Positions 45,133 through 55,181 of a DNA stretch of 64,000 bases are shown in pieces. The DNA is from Pseudomonas sp. Tri1 (GTDB lineage: Bacteria; Pseudomonadota; Gammaproteobacteria; Pseudomonadales; Pseudomonadaceae): positions 1,348,001-1,412,000 of the forward strand of contig NZ_CP072913.1 of NCBI RefSeq assembly GCF_017968885.1. Direction: 5' to 3'. Both the position numbers and the translations under genes were made by a program. Position 1 is the first letter of the stretch. Every line of letters begins with the position of its first letter. Below the pieces are notes generated by a model. That model had not been told where the DNA came from. It ran no database searches and was given only the letters and a program-made list of their open reading frames with translations.

Positions 45133-47618
45133 CAGGCGCCACCCCGGTCGGCAGTTTTTTCCAGTTCAGTGACCATCCGCCGGATGCGATCGGCGAGCTT
45201 TTCCGAACTCATGCTTTCCCTGAAGCGCTCCACCAGCAAGGGGAACCCCAGCGGGGTAGGGCGTTTGATGACATGCAGGTCCAGTTTCAAGGTGCTAAGG
45301 CGTTCCAAGGTCTGCTCCAGTCGTCGAATATCCAATTCTTCACGCAAGACTTCCTCTGCTGCCTGGGCCAGCAGCAAATTGTCGGCGTCGTATTGCTTGA
45401 ACACCTGGAAGAACAACCCGCTGGAGGCCTGGACTTGCCGAGTACTTTTCGGTGCGCCGGGGTAACCGGCAAATACCAGCCCGGCGATGCGGGCGATTTC
45501 GCGAAAGCGTCGCAGGGCCAGTTCCCCGGCATTCAGGCTCGCGAGCACGTCGGCCAGCAGGCGGTCGGCGCTCAATAGTGCCGGGCCCAGGTGTTGCGAC
45601 CAATCCACCGGCGTGGCGCTGAGCAATTCCAGGCCGTAGTCGTTGACTGCGATGGAAAAGGTCAGCGGTTGCTGCTGGCTGACGCGCCAGGCCAGCAGGC
45701 TGGCCAAGCCCAGATGCACCTGGCGCCCGGCGAACGGATACAGGAACAGGTGCCAGCCTTCCCGGGATTTGAGCGCCTCAGCCAACAACGTGCTTTGCGT
45801 GGGCAGGCCGGACCAATGTTGCTGGGTCAATAACAAGGGTTGTACGGCCTGCATCTCCGGGCCCTCGAAACGTCCTGCGGCGGCCTCGCTGAGGCGCGTT
45901 ATCATCGCGGCCGCCAGTTCGTTGGAAAGCGGCATGCGTCCACCGTTCCAGCGCGGTACGGCGGCCTTTTTGGCCTGACTGCGACGCACGTAAGCGGTCA
46001 TGTCTTCGACCCGGACCAATTCCAGCAGCCGTCCGGCGAACAGAAAACCGTCGCCAGGTCGCAGGCGGGCGATGAAGCCTTCTTCCACGCTGCCCAAGGT
46101 CTTGCCGCCCCCGCCCTTGCTCCAGAACTTCAATTGCAGGCTGGCATCGCTGACGATGGTGCCGATGCTCATGCGGTGGCGGCGAGCCAGGCGTGCGTCG
46201 GGCACGCGCCAGATCCCGTGTTCGTCCGGCTCGACCCGTCGGTAGTCAGGGTAGGCGGTCAAGGACAGGCCGCCATGACGTACGAAAGCCAGGGCCCAGG
46301 CCCATTCGGCGTCGTTGAGGTCGTGGTAGGCCCAGGCGCCGCGCACTTCCCGAAACAGTTCATCGGGCACGAAGCCGCCGCCCAGGGCCATGCTGACCAG
46401 ATGCTGGACCAATACATCCAAGGGCTTGCGGGGCGATTCGCGGGGTTCGATGCGTCGTTGGGCCACGGCATCCTGTGCGGCGGCGGCTTCGATCAATTCC
46501 AGGCTGTGGGTCGGCACCAGAGTCACCCGCGAGGTCCGCCCCGGCGCGTGACCTGAGCGCCCGGCGCGCTGCATCAGGCGTGCCACGCCCTTGGCCGAAC
46601 CAATTTGCAGCACCCGCTCGACCGGCAGAAAGTCCACCCCCAGGTCGAGGCTGGAGGTGCAGACCACCGCTTTGAGTTGTCCGTCCTTGAGCGCACGCTC
46701 CACCCAGTCGCGGGTATCCCGGGACAATGAGCTGTGGTGCAGCGCGATCAGTCCGGCCCAGTCCGGGCGCGCTTCGAGGAGGGCCTGGTACCAGATTTCC
46801 GATTGTGCCCGGGTGTTGGTGAAAACCAGGCAACTGCTGCTGGCGTCGATTTCAGCCACGACCTGGGGCAGCATCTTCAGGCCGATATGCCCCGCCCACG
46901 GAAAGCGCTCGAGGGTGGGAGGCAGCAGTGTATCGACCCGCAGCGCCTTCGCATTGGCGCCTTGCACGCTGATCCCGTTGCCTTGTGGAATCAATACTTG
47001 CTCGGCGTGGGTCTGGTTCCCCAGCGTGGCGGACACGCCCCAGACGATGAGATCGGGGTGCCAGCACCGCAAGCGAGCCAGGGCCAACTGCAATTGCACA
47101 CCACGCTTGTGGCCGAGCAACTCATGCCATTCATCCACCACGACCATGCGCAGGGTCGAGACGGCTGTTTGCGCGTCGGCCCGGGCAAGCATCAGGGTCA
47201 GGCTTTCGGGGGTGGTGATCAGGGCGGTGGGCAGGCGCCGGCCTTGGCGAGCGCGTTCGCTGGCGCTGGTATCGCCGGTGCGCAGGCCGACGCTCCAAGG
47301 CAGGTGCAGCTCCTCCAGCGGCGCTTCAAGAGCCTTGCCGGTGTCGGCGGCCAGTGCGCGCATTGGCGTGATCCACAGGATGGTCAGCGGTTCGGCCGGC
47401 GGTTTGCGTTTGCGTGGTTTATCCGGCGGTGTGGCGGGGCGGGCGAAACGGTTGAGGGCTGCGAACCATACCGCGTAGGTCTTGCCGGCCCCGGTGCTGG
47501 CATGCAACAGCCCGGATTCCCCCCGCTTGACCGCGGTCCACACCTGCTTCTGAAAGGCGAACGGCTTCCAGCCGCGGGCGCTGAACCACTGGTTTGCGAA
47601 GTTGTTGGATGTCGCCAT
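45132..47618 (-). CDS. lhr: Lhr-type ligase-associated DEXH helicase
   Basis: An 828-residue superfamily 2 helicase of the ligase-associated Lhr core type, a 3-prime to 5-prime DNA or RNA-DNA helicase in relatives. Walker A is [20 protein letters not shown], Walker B is [20 protein letters not shown] (DEWH), and motif VI is [14 protein letters not shown] winged-helix and beta-barrel C-terminal part follows. ATG 47618 is standard ([19 protein letters not shown]). Confidence 0.95.
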   Translation of the reverse strand: MATSNNFANQWFSARGWKPFAFQKQVWTAVKRGESGLLHASTGAGKTYAVWFAALNRFARPATPPDKPRKRKPPAEPLTILWITPMRALAADTGKALEAPLEELHLPWSVGLRTGDTSASERARQGRRLPTALITTPESLTLMLARADAQTAVSTLRMVVVDEWHELLGHKRGVQLQLALARLRCWHPDLIVWGVSATLGNQTHAEQVLIPQGNGISVQGANAKALRVDTLLPPTLERFPWAGHIGLKMLPQVVAEIDASSSCLVFTNTRAQSEIWYQALLEARPDWAGLIALHHSSLSRDTRDWVERALKDGQLKAVVCTSSLDLGVDFLPVERVLQIGSAKGVARLMQRAGRSGHAPGRTSRVTLVPTHSLELIEAAAAQDAVAQRRIEPRESPRKPLDVLVQHLVSMALGGGFVPDELFREVRGAWAYHDLNDAEWAWALAFVRHGGLSLTAYPDYRRVEPDEHGIWRVPDARLARRHRMSIGTIVSDASLQLKFWSKGGGGKTLGSVEEGFIARLRPGDGFLFAGRLLELVRVEDMTAYVRRSQAKKAAVPRWNGGRMPLSNELAAAMITRLSEAAAGRFEGPEMQAVQPLLLTQQHWSGLPTQSTLLAEALKSREGWHLFLYPFAGRQVHLGLASLLAWRVSQQQPLTFSIAVNDYGLELLSATPVDWSQHLGPALLSADRLLADVLASLNAGELALRRFREIARIAGLVFAGYPGAPKSTRQVQASSGLFFQVFKQYDADNLLLAQAAEEVLREELDIRRLEQTLERLSTLKLDLHVIKRPTPLGFPLLVERFRESMSSEKLADRIRRMVTELEKTADRGGA

Positions 47619-47707
47619 GCCTGCCGCGTGCGTCCTGAAAGTCCTTCTTCAGTGACCACGGCGAGAGATGAAAGGTTTATCTGATCGACTGGCCGGGCAC
47701 AGACCAC

Positions 47708-47798
47708 TGTGGGAGCGAGCTTGCTCGCGATAGGGCCAGGTCAGGCAACGTCGATGGCGGCTGGTCTACCGCTATCGCGAGCAAGCTCGCTCCCACAG
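47708..47798. repeat. Paired REP element between aotP and lhr
   Basis: TGTGGGAGCGAGCTTGCTCG at 47708 and the perfect reverse complement ending CTCGCTCCCACAG at 47798. It lies at one edge of the transporter operon that splits the repair module. Confidence 0.85.
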
Positions 47799-47872
47799 GT
47801 ATTTCTGTGTCGAACACTCTTCGATCGACCCCCGCGTGAGCGAGCCCCCTCGTCACAGAAAGCAGTCTGTCT

Positions 47873-48637
47873 TTATTTCAGGTTGCCACTGAGAAACTGC
47901 TTGAGCCGCTCACTCGTGGGATTACCCAGTACGTCTTCTGGCGCACCTTCTTCTTCCACCAGGCCCTGGTGCAGGAACAGCACCTGGTTCGAGACTTTGC
48001 GGGCGAAGCTCATTTCGTGGGTCACCATGATCATGGTCCGGCCTTCTTCGGCCAGGCCCTGGATCACTTTCAACACCTCACCCACCAGTTCCGGGTCCAG
48101 GGCCGAGGTGGGTTCGTCGAACAGCATCACCTCCGGCTCCATCGCCAGCGCGCGGGCAATGGCCACGCGCTGTTGCTGACCGCCGGAAAGGAACGCCGGG
48201 TATTGCTCGGCGACCCGCGCCGGCAGGCCGACCTTGTCGAGGTAGCGACGAGCACGGTCGTCGGCTTCCTGTTTGCTGATACCCAACACCCGGCGTGGCG
48301 CCATGGTGATGTTTTCCAGCACGGTCATGTGGCTCCACAGGTTGAAGTGCTGGAACACCATGGCCAGGCGCGTGCGGATGCGTTGCAGCTCATCGTCGTC
48401 GGCCACGCGCATGCCGTGGCGGTCCTTGATCATCCGGATCGACTGTCCATCCAGGCTCATGGCGCCGTCGTTGGGTTGTTCGAGAAAGTTGATACAGCGT
48501 AAAAAAGTACTTTTGCCCGAGCCGCTGGCGCCGATCAGGCTGATGACGTCGCCGGTCTTGGCCTTGAGCGACACGCCTTTGAGCACCTGATGTTCGCCAT
48601 AGCTTTTATGCAGGTCTTCGATGGTCAGTTTGTACAT
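47873..48637 (-). CDS. aotP: Basic amino acid ABC transporter ATPase (AotP/HisP-like)
   Basis: A 254-residue ABC ATPase that powers arginine, ornithine or histidine uptake. Walker [10 protein letters not shown], signature [13 protein letters not shown] and Walker [15 protein letters not shown] are intact. It starts [20 protein letters not shown]; the longer frame overlaps the upstream gene. Last gene of a five-gene operon (aotJ-Q-M-O-P order). The argR gene that ends this operon in P. aeruginosa is absent here. Confidence 0.88.
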   Translation of the reverse strand: MYKLTIEDLHKSYGEHQVLKGVSLKAKTGDVISLIGASGSGKSTFLRCINFLEQPNDGAMSLDGQSIRMIKDRHGMRVADDDELQRIRTRLAMVFQHFNLWSHMTVLENITMAPRRVLGISKQEADDRARRYLDKVGLPARVAEQYPAFLSGGQQQRVAIARALAMEPEVMLFDEPTSALDPELVGEVLKVIQGLAEEGRTMIMVTHEMSFARKVSNQVLFLHQGLVEEEGAPEDVLGNPTSERLKQFLSGNLK

Positions 48638-48650
48638 GGAACATGCATCC

Positions 48651-49769
48651 TCAAGGCGAAAGTAGGTAGCCGCTGCGGTAGGCTTCGGCGCCGGCGACAT
48701 GGGCGATCACCATGCCGGCAGTCGCCATGCGGCGTAACGAGCGGGCGTACATCAGCCCGGCATTACGGCAATGAACAGGGGTGACAGTGTCGTTGATCGG
48801 GTCAATGATCTGCGCCACCAGTTGCCCCGCCTCCAGGTACTCGCCGGGCAGGGCGCTGTAGACCAGCAGTCCACCCACGGGCGTCGCCACCGGTTCTACG
48901 CCGGCCAACGGCGTGGCCGGGTAGGGTAGGTCGGGCAGGGGCATGGGTTCGCCGTCGATGGCGCCGAAGCGGATCAGGTATTCGATCAGTGCCTGGCAGT
49001 CGAGGCTCGCCAAGCCGTGATTGACGTCACCCTGGCCACGTAATTCCACCGTGACCGAAAAGCTGCCCAGGGGAATCTCGAAGCGTTCGCCGAAACGTTC
49101 CTTAAGTTGCCACCAGAGCAGCGTGAAGCATTCATCGAACGACTGGCCACCTGAATCGGTCGCCAGCAAGCAGGCCTCGGCACCGATGTAGCGCGCCAGT
49201 GGCTCGACCTGCGGCCAGGCTTCGGGCGTGGTGTAGAGGTGGGCCACGGCTTCGAAGTCGCAATGCAGGTCCAGCACCATGTCGGCGTCGCAGGCCAGGC
49301 GTTGCAGGACCAGGCGTTGGGATTGCAGTTGCGTGTTGGCGGTCTGCCGGTTGAGGGCGTCGCGCAGGCTGGTGCGGATCAGCATCAGGTTGCACTGCGG
49401 ATCGTCGGTGAGCAGCTCTTCGATCTCGTTGCCGATCTCTTCGCTCAGGTCGATGAAGCGCCGGTTGAAATTCTGCCCGCTCTCCATTTCATAGCGGCCC
49501 AGGGGCACATCCATCAGCACTTGTTCAAGGCCGATGGGGTTGGCGACAGGCACCAGCACGATCTCGTACCGCAGATGGCCCGAGGCCTCGAGTTCGGCCA
49601 GGCGCTGCTTGAGGTGCCAGGCCACCAGCATGCCGGGCAGTTCATCGGCGTGCAGGGACGATTGGATATAGATTTTGCCGACGGCATTTTCCGGGCCGAA
49701 GTGAAAGCTGTGGATCTTGCGTGCGGTCCCCGGCAGCGGGGCCAGCAGGTCATGAATCTGGTGGCGCAT
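48651..49769 (-). CDS. aotO: Succinylglutamate desuccinylase/aspartoacylase family protein (AotO-like)
   Basis: A 372-residue zinc carboxypeptidase-like protein. The metal-binding pattern appears as [20 protein letters not shown] (H-x-x-E) and [20 protein letters not shown] (second His). Despite lying inside the transporter operon, it is an enzyme-like protein, as AotO in P. aeruginosa, where its need for uptake is unclear. It is 13 bases upstream of aotP and 27 bases downstream of aotM. Confidence 0.85.
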   Translation of the reverse strand: MRHQIHDLLAPLPGTARKIHSFHFGPENAVGKIYIQSSLHADELPGMLVAWHLKQRLAELEASGHLRYEIVLVPVANPIGLEQVLMDVPLGRYEMESGQNFNRRFIDLSEEIGNEIEELLTDDPQCNLMLIRTSLRDALNRQTANTQLQSQRLVLQRLACDADMVLDLHCDFEAVAHLYTTPEAWPQVEPLARYIGAEACLLATDSGGQSFDECFTLLWWQLKERFGERFEIPLGSFSVTVELRGQGDVNHGLASLDCQALIEYLIRFGAIDGEPMPLPDLPYPATPLAGVEPVATPVGGLLVYSALPGEYLEAGQLVAQIIDPINDTVTPVHCRNAGLMYARSLRRMATAGMVIAHVAGAEAYRSGYLLSP

Positions 49770-49796
49770 TTGCTTGTGTGTCCTGGAACAGAAGCC

Positions 49797-50507
49797 CTAG
49801 TGGTTCGGCCCGAGAAAGGCCAGCCAACGGCGTTCGGCAAGGCGGAAGAGGCCCACCAGTGCAAAGGTGACGGTCAGGTAGATCAACGCGGCGATGCCGA
49901 ACGACTGGAACGTCAGGAATGTCGCCGAGTTGGCGTCCCGGGCAACTTTCAGCACATCAGGAACGGTAGCGGTGAACGCCACGGTCGTCGAGTGCAACAT
50001 CAGGATCACTTCGTTGCTGTAGTACGGCAGCGAACGGCGCAGCGCCGACGGCATGATCACGTAGGTGTACAACTTCCAGCCGGTCAGGCCATAGGCCTTG
50101 GCCGCTTCGACTTCGCCATGGTTCATGCTGCGAATCGCCCCGGCGAAAATCTCCGTGGTGTAGGCGCAGGTGTTCAGGGCAAAGGCCAGGATCGTGCAGT
50201 TCATCGCGTCGCGAAAGAAACTGTCGAGCAATGGCTGGGCGCGCACCGCCGCGATGCTGTAGATGCCGGTGTAACAGATCAGCAGCTGGATATAGAGCGG
50301 CGTGCCGCGGAACAGGTAAGTGTAGAACTGCACCGGCCAGCGTACGTAGACCTTGGGCGAAACCCGGGCGATGGACAGTGGGATCGACACCAGGAAGCCG
50401 ATCAACAGCGAGGCGCTGAGCAGCCATAGGGTCATCGCCAGGCCCGTGACATTGACGCCGTCGCTGTAAAGGAATGGCCGCCAGTATTCTTGCAGAAGTT
50501 CGATCAT
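49797..50507 (-). CDS. aotM: Basic amino acid ABC transporter permease (AotM/HisM-like)
   Basis: A 236-residue inner-membrane permease with five to six hydrophobic segments and the EAA-type loop GEVEAAKAYGLTGWKLYTYV. N-terminus MIELLQEYWRPFLYSDGVNV resembles HisM. It overlaps aotQ by 4 bases (ATGA). Confidence 0.88.
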   Translation of the reverse strand: MIELLQEYWRPFLYSDGVNVTGLAMTLWLLSASLLIGFLVSIPLSIARVSPKVYVRWPVQFYTYLFRGTPLYIQLLICYTGIYSIAAVRAQPLLDSFFRDAMNCTILAFALNTCAYTTEIFAGAIRSMNHGEVEAAKAYGLTGWKLYTYVIMPSALRRSLPYYSNEVILMLHSTTVAFTATVPDVLKVARDANSATFLTFQSFGIAALIYLTVTFALVGLFRLAERRWLAFLGPNH

Positions 50508-51232
50508 CGCACCGCCTCCCGGGCTCCGGCGGCGTAGCGGCGTTCAAGCCAGCGCAGGATGAAGTTGGACGCGCTGGTGATCAGCAGGTAGATCAGCGCC
50601 GCCAGTACCAGGAAATAAAACAGTTGGTAGGTGCTCTTGCCCGCATCCTGGGCCGCCTTGACCAGGTCGGCCAGGCCGATGATCGACACCAGCGCGGTGG
50701 CCTTGAGCATCACCATCCAGTTGTTGCCGATGCCTGGTAGGGCAAAACGCATCATTTGCGGAAATACCACGAAGCGAAAGCGCTGGCCACGCTTGAGGCC
50801 ATACGCGGTGGCGGCTTCGACCTGGCCCCTGGGCACCGCAAGGATCGCGCCGCGAAAGGTTTCAGTGAAGTACGCGCCATAGATGAAGCCCAGGGTGATC
50901 ACCCCGGCACCGAATGGGTCGATTTCGATGTATTCCCATTCCATGAAGTCGGTAAAAGAGGTCAGCCAGGTCTGCAGGCTGTAGAAAATCAGCAGCATCA
51001 GCACCAGGTCCGGCACGCCGCGAATCAGCGTGGTGTAGAGCTGGGCAGGGATTCGCAGCAGTTTGACGCTGGACAGCTTGGCGCTGGCGCCCAGCAGGCC
51101 GAGCAAGACGCTCAGCAGCAAGGACAGGGCCGATAGCTTGATGGTCATCCAGGTGCCTTGCATCAGCAACGGGCCAAAGCCCTGCAGGCTGAAGGCGGAG
51201 AGCCCCAGATTTTGTAGGAGTTGTTCGAACAT
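50504..51232 (-). CDS. aotQ: Basic amino acid ABC transporter permease (AotQ/HisQ-like)
   Basis: A 242-residue permease partner of AotM, with the EAA-type loop GQVEAATAYGLKRGQRFRFV and hydrophobic helices. ATG 51232 is chosen (MFEQLLQNLGLSAFSLQGFG) rather than the longer frame. It follows aotJ by 57 bases. Confidence 0.88.
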   Translation of the reverse strand: MFEQLLQNLGLSAFSLQGFGPLLMQGTWMTIKLSALSLLLSVLLGLLGASAKLSSVKLLRIPAQLYTTLIRGVPDLVLMLLIFYSLQTWLTSFTDFMEWEYIEIDPFGAGVITLGFIYGAYFTETFRGAILAVPRGQVEAATAYGLKRGQRFRFVVFPQMMRFALPGIGNNWMVMLKATALVSIIGLADLVKAAQDAGKSTYQLFYFLVLAALIYLLITSASNFILRWLERRYAAGAREAVR

Positions 51233-51289
51233 GGAAGAGGCCTTTGGCAGGAAAAAAGCGCCCATCCGAGACCGGATGGGCGCAGCGCA

Positions 51290-52072
51290 TTATTTGCCGC
51301 TGTACAGATTCAGATCGCCAAAGTGTTTTTTCTGGATGGTGGCGTAGGTGCCGTCATCGTGTAACGCTTTGATACCTTTGTCCAAAAGAGCCTTCAGCTC
51401 GGTGTTACCTTTCTTGATACCGACGGCGGTCTTGGCCGGCAGCAATTCGCTGTCCACCGGCTTGCTGATTTCATAGCCTTCGCCTTTTGGCGATTTCAGG
51501 AAGCCCAGCTCGGCTTGCAGCATGTCCTGGATCGCTGCGTCGAGGCGGCCGGAGGTCAGGTCGGAATAGACCTGGTCCTGGTTCTGGTAGGCCTGGGTCT
51601 TGACGCCGGCCTTGTCCAGCACGGCTTTGGCGTAGGCTTCCTGGATGGTGCCTTGCTCGTAGCCGACGGTTTTGCCTTTGAGCGAGGCAACGTCTTCGCT
51701 CAAGCCTGAACCTTTCTTGAACACATACGCCGTCGGGCCGGAGAACAGCTCGCTGGAGAAGTCGATGACTTTTTCGCGGGCCGGGGTCACGGTCATGGAA
51801 GAGATCACGCCGTCGAACTTATTGGCTTTCAGGCCCGGGATCATGCCGTCGAAATCGCTTTCGACCCATTTGCATTTGACCTTCAGTTCCGCGCAGATCG
51901 CATTGCCCAGGTCAATGTCGAAACCGACCAGGCTGCCGTCGGCGGCCTTGGATTCAAACGGGGCGTAGGAGGGGTCGACACCAAAACGCAGTTCCTTGTA
52001 TTCCTTGGCCGTGGCGACGCCGGCGGCCATGCACAACGCCAGTGCAGAAAGGGTCAGCAGTGCTTTTTTCAT
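51290..52072 (-). CDS. aotJ: Basic amino acid ABC transporter substrate-binding protein (AotJ/HisJ/ArgT-like)
   Basis: A 260-residue periplasmic binding protein. The signal peptide is MKKALLTLSALALCMAAGVA with cleavage after ATA. The mature protein starts KEYKELRFGVDPSYAPFES, and DIDLGNAICAELKVKCKWVE is the type 3 binding-protein signature. It probably binds arginine, ornithine or histidine; the exact ligand cannot be told here. First gene of the operon; the 259-base region upstream (to the ligase gene end) carries its promoter. Confidence 0.9.
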   Translation of the reverse strand: MKKALLTLSALALCMAAGVATAKEYKELRFGVDPSYAPFESKAADGSLVGFDIDLGNAICAELKVKCKWVESDFDGMIPGLKANKFDGVISSMTVTPAREKVIDFSSELFSGPTAYVFKKGSGLSEDVASLKGKTVGYEQGTIQEAYAKAVLDKAGVKTQAYQNQDQVYSDLTSGRLDAAIQDMLQAELGFLKSPKGEGYEISKPVDSELLPAKTAVGIKKGNTELKALLDKGIKALHDDGTYATIQKKHFGDLNLYSGK

Positions 52073-52331
52073 TATTCAATCCCTAAAACCAATATGAGCG
52101 CTTGTGGCGCGTAAGTATTGTTACCGGTGAAGGCGAGAACGGTATGACGGCATAAAGGTAGCAATTTCCGAACCAGAGTGCCGAACAAGTGTTTTAAAAG
52201 CTTCGGCGTCAGGCAACGGAACGTGTTGGTGCGCGGGTACGAGCGTACCTCAAAAGACGCACCAGGATAGAGCGAGCTGTGCGTTGGCATTCTCAGGTGG
52301 AGGGGATGTGTCTGTGGTAATGACCGTGTAT

Positions 52332-54020
52332 TTACTTCAGTAGATCCTGGAGCGTCGCCAATGTGTCGGCCTCTTCGACGTTTTTGTCCTGGCGCCAGCG
52401 CAGCATCCGCGGAAACCGTACCGCAATCCCACTCTTGTGGCGCTTGGACAGGGCGATGCCCTCGAAGCCCAGCTCGAATACCAGGGTCGGCGTGACACTG
52501 CTCACCGGGCCGAATTTTTCCACGGTGGTCTTGCGCACGATGCTGTCGACCTGGCGCATTTCTTCATCGGTCAGCCCCGAATACGCCTTGGCGAATGGCA
52601 CCAGGCTGCGTTCGCGACTGCCCGGCGGGTTGTCCCACACGGCGAAGGTGTAGTCGCTGTAGAGGCTGGCGCGCCGGCCGTGGCCGCGTTGGGCGTAGAT
52701 CAACACTGCGTCGACACTGAACGGATCGATCTTCCACTTCCACCACACGCCCATGTCCTTGGTCCGACCGACGCCGTACAGGGCATCGCGGGCCTTGAGC
52801 ATCATGCCTTCGACACCGAGGCTGCGAGACGCTTCGCGTTGCCGGGCAAGGTCGAACCAATCCGGGCCGGTAACGATCGGCGATCGCAACAGTACCGGGC
52901 TATGGGCGCGGGCAATCAGCGCTTCCAGTTGTTCACGGCGTTCGGCCTGGGGACGGCTGCGCCAGTCCTCGCCTTGCCATTCCAGCAGGTCGTAGGCCAT
53001 CACCACCACGGGCGCGTCCTCGAGGATTTTCTTGCCCAGGGTCTTGCGCCCGATGCGCTGCTGCAACAGGGCGAAAGGTTGCACGGCCGGCTGCAGCGGC
53101 GTATTCGGATCGAAGGCGTCCTCGGTGATGGGTTGCGAGGTTTTCCACACGACGATTTCTCCGTCGATCACCGTACCGTCGGGCAGGGTTTGCGCCAGTG
53201 AGTGCAATTCGGGGAAGCGTTCGGTGACCAGTTCCTCGCCCCGGGACCAGATCCATAAATGACCATCGCGCTTGACCACCTGGGACCGGATTCCGTCCCA
53301 CTTCCATTCCACTTGCCAGTCACTGGCAGGCCCCAGCAACGCGCCAAACTGCTCCACCGGTTGCGCTAATGCATGGGCCAGGAAGAACGGGTACGGCTGG
53401 CCGCCGCGCTGGGCATGTTCGTCCGTGGATTCGGCAGCGATCAGCTTGAGGTAGCTGGCGGCGGTTGGACGATGGGACAGGTCGGTGTAGCCCACCAGCC
53501 GCTGGGCCACTCGCTTGCTGTCCAGTCCGGCCATCCCGGCCAGGGCCCGGGTTACCAGCAGTTTGGACACTCCGACGCGGAAGCTGCCGGTGATGAGCTT
53601 GATACAGAGCATCAGACTTGGCCGGTCGAGTTGCGCCCACAACGCCGGCAACCGCACCGCCAGCACCTCGGGCGACTCGCCGCGCAAGGGCAGCAGCTTC
53701 TCCTCGATCCACACTGCCAGGCCTTCGTTGGAACTGTGGGGCGACGGCGGCAATACCAGCGAAATGGTTTCGGCCAGGTCGCCCACGGCTTGATAGCTCT
53801 CTTCGAACAACCACAATGACAACCCGGACACCTGCACCGCCAGCTCCCGCAGGATTTTCACCGGTACCAGCTGGCGTGGGCGGCCGCCGGACAGGAAATA
53901 CACAGCCCAAGCTGCGTCCTGGGGCATAGCCTTGGTGAAGTAGGCCTGCATGGCGGCCAGCTTGGCATTGCTGGACGTGGTGGCGTCCAGTTCGGCGTAC
54001 AACTCGGCGAAGGCTTTCAT
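52332..54020 (-). CDS. Ligase-associated-module ATP-dependent DNA ligase
   Basis: A 562-residue ATP-dependent DNA ligase. The nucleotidyl-transfer motif I is EWKWDGIRSQ with the adenylated Lys; the OB-fold domain follows (KWKIDPFSVDAVLIYAQRGH). A large N-terminal DNA-binding domain is present. It overlaps the upstream exonuclease gene by 4 bases (ATGA). It is the ligase after which the four-protein cisplatin-response repair set is named; the helicase and phosphoesterase are 4.7 kb away on the same strand. Confidence 0.93.
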   Translation of the reverse strand: MKAFAELYAELDATTSSNAKLAAMQAYFTKAMPQDAAWAVYFLSGGRPRQLVPVKILRELAVQVSGLSLWLFEESYQAVGDLAETISLVLPPSPHSSNEGLAVWIEEKLLPLRGESPEVLAVRLPALWAQLDRPSLMLCIKLITGSFRVGVSKLLVTRALAGMAGLDSKRVAQRLVGYTDLSHRPTAASYLKLIAAESTDEHAQRGGQPYPFFLAHALAQPVEQFGALLGPASDWQVEWKWDGIRSQVVKRDGHLWIWSRGEELVTERFPELHSLAQTLPDGTVIDGEIVVWKTSQPITEDAFDPNTPLQPAVQPFALLQQRIGRKTLGKKILEDAPVVVMAYDLLEWQGEDWRSRPQAERREQLEALIARAHSPVLLRSPIVTGPDWFDLARQREASRSLGVEGMMLKARDALYGVGRTKDMGVWWKWKIDPFSVDAVLIYAQRGHGRRASLYSDYTFAVWDNPPGSRERSLVPFAKAYSGLTDEEMRQVDSIVRKTTVEKFGPVSSVTPTLVFELGFEGIALSKRHKSGIAVRFPRMLRWRQDKNVEEADTLATLQDLLK

Positions 54021-55042
54021 GACGCCTCCTGGCCGGTGTCGGTGGTGAGTTCTTCTTCATCGTCACCGTATTCGGTGGTGAAACCCTGGGCGTCGAGGCC
54101 TTGCTCGCACAAGTGGCGCACCAGCACGGCGACGGAGCCGTGGGTGACCATGACTCGCTCGGCGCCCGTCTGTTCGATGGCCCAAAGCAGGCCCGGCCAG
54201 TCGGCGTGGTCGGACAGCACGAACCCGCGGTCCACGCCACGCCGCCGCCGTGTGCCGCGCAAGCGCATCCAGCCGCTGGCAAAGGCATCGCTGTAGTCGC
54301 CGAAACGACGCATCCAGGAGCTGCCGCCGGCAGAGGGTGGGGCGATCACCAGCGCCTGGCTCATGAGCGGATCGTTCTTTTTTACATCGCCGGCATAGAT
54401 CGTCGGCGGCAGATCAACCCCGGCCTCGCGATAGACCCGATTCAACGGTTCTACCGCGCCGTGGGCCAGGATCGGTCCAAGGCTTGCGTCGATCCCGTGG
54501 AGGATCCGCTGGGCCTTGCCGAAGGAATAACAGAACAGCACGCTGGCTCGGCCGGCAGCGATGTTGCCACTCCACCACTGGTTGATTTCGTCGAAGATCT
54601 GCGCCTGTGGCTGCCAACGGTAGATCGGCAGGCCGAAGGTGGATTCGGTGATAAAGGTATGGCATTTCACCGGTTCGAACGGTGTGCAGGTACCGTCAGG
54701 CTCGACTTTGTAATCCCCCGACGCTACCCAGACTTCACCCTGGTATTCCAGGCGCACCTGGGCCGAACCCAGCACATGGCCGGCGGGGTGAAAACTCAAG
54801 GTCACGCTGTGATGCCGCAGGCGCTCGCCATAGGACAGGGTTTGCAGGTCGATGTCCTGGCCGAGCCGTGAACGCAGGATGCCTTCGCCGGGTGCCGCTG
54901 CCAGGTAGTGTTGGTTGCCGCTTCGGGCATGGTCGCCGTGGGCGTGGGTGATAACCGAGCGTTCTACCGGGCGCCAGGGGTCGATGTAGAAATCTCCAGG
55001 CGGACAGTACAGGCCTTCGGGGCGGGCAATGACAAGATCCAT
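54017..55042 (-). CDS. Ligase-associated DNA damage response exonuclease
   Basis: A 341-residue metallo-beta-lactamase/beta-CASP nuclease of the SNM1-like type. The metal motif is ITHAHGDHARSGNQ (HxHxDH), with YCPPGDFYIDPWRPVERSVI before it and GFVLSDHADWPGLLWAIEQT in the C-terminal half. It partners the ATP-dependent ligase encoded 4 bases into its stop. In P. putida all four genes are reported together. Confidence 0.93.
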   Translation of the reverse strand: MDLVIARPEGLYCPPGDFYIDPWRPVERSVITHAHGDHARSGNQHYLAAAPGEGILRSRLGQDIDLQTLSYGERLRHHSVTLSFHPAGHVLGSAQVRLEYQGEVWVASGDYKVEPDGTCTPFEPVKCHTFITESTFGLPIYRWQPQAQIFDEINQWWSGNIAAGRASVLFCYSFGKAQRILHGIDASLGPILAHGAVEPLNRVYREAGVDLPPTIYAGDVKKNDPLMSQALVIAPPSAGGSSWMRRFGDYSDAFASGWMRLRGTRRRRGVDRGFVLSDHADWPGLLWAIEQTGAERVMVTHGSVAVLVRHLCEQGLDAQGFTTEYGDDEEELTTDTGQEAS

Positions 55043-55140
55043 GCAGTCACCGGGGCGATGGGCTTGTCAGGTAGAGGCGAGGGCGAGGGGAGAAGTTCTA
55101 TCGGGTTTTGGCGGGGCAGAATCAGGTGACAGGATGGACT

Positions 55141-55174
55141 CCTGTGGCGAGGGAATAAATCCACTCGCCACAGG
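55141..55174. repeat. Palindromic element CCTGTGGCGAGG family
   Basis: CCTGTGGCGAG and its mirror CTCGCCACAGG enclose a short A/T-rich centre; the stem has one mismatch. Third copy of the small palindrome seen at 27184 and 36837. It sits between the acylase and exonuclease genes. Confidence 0.7.
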
Positions 55175-55181
55175 GGACCGC

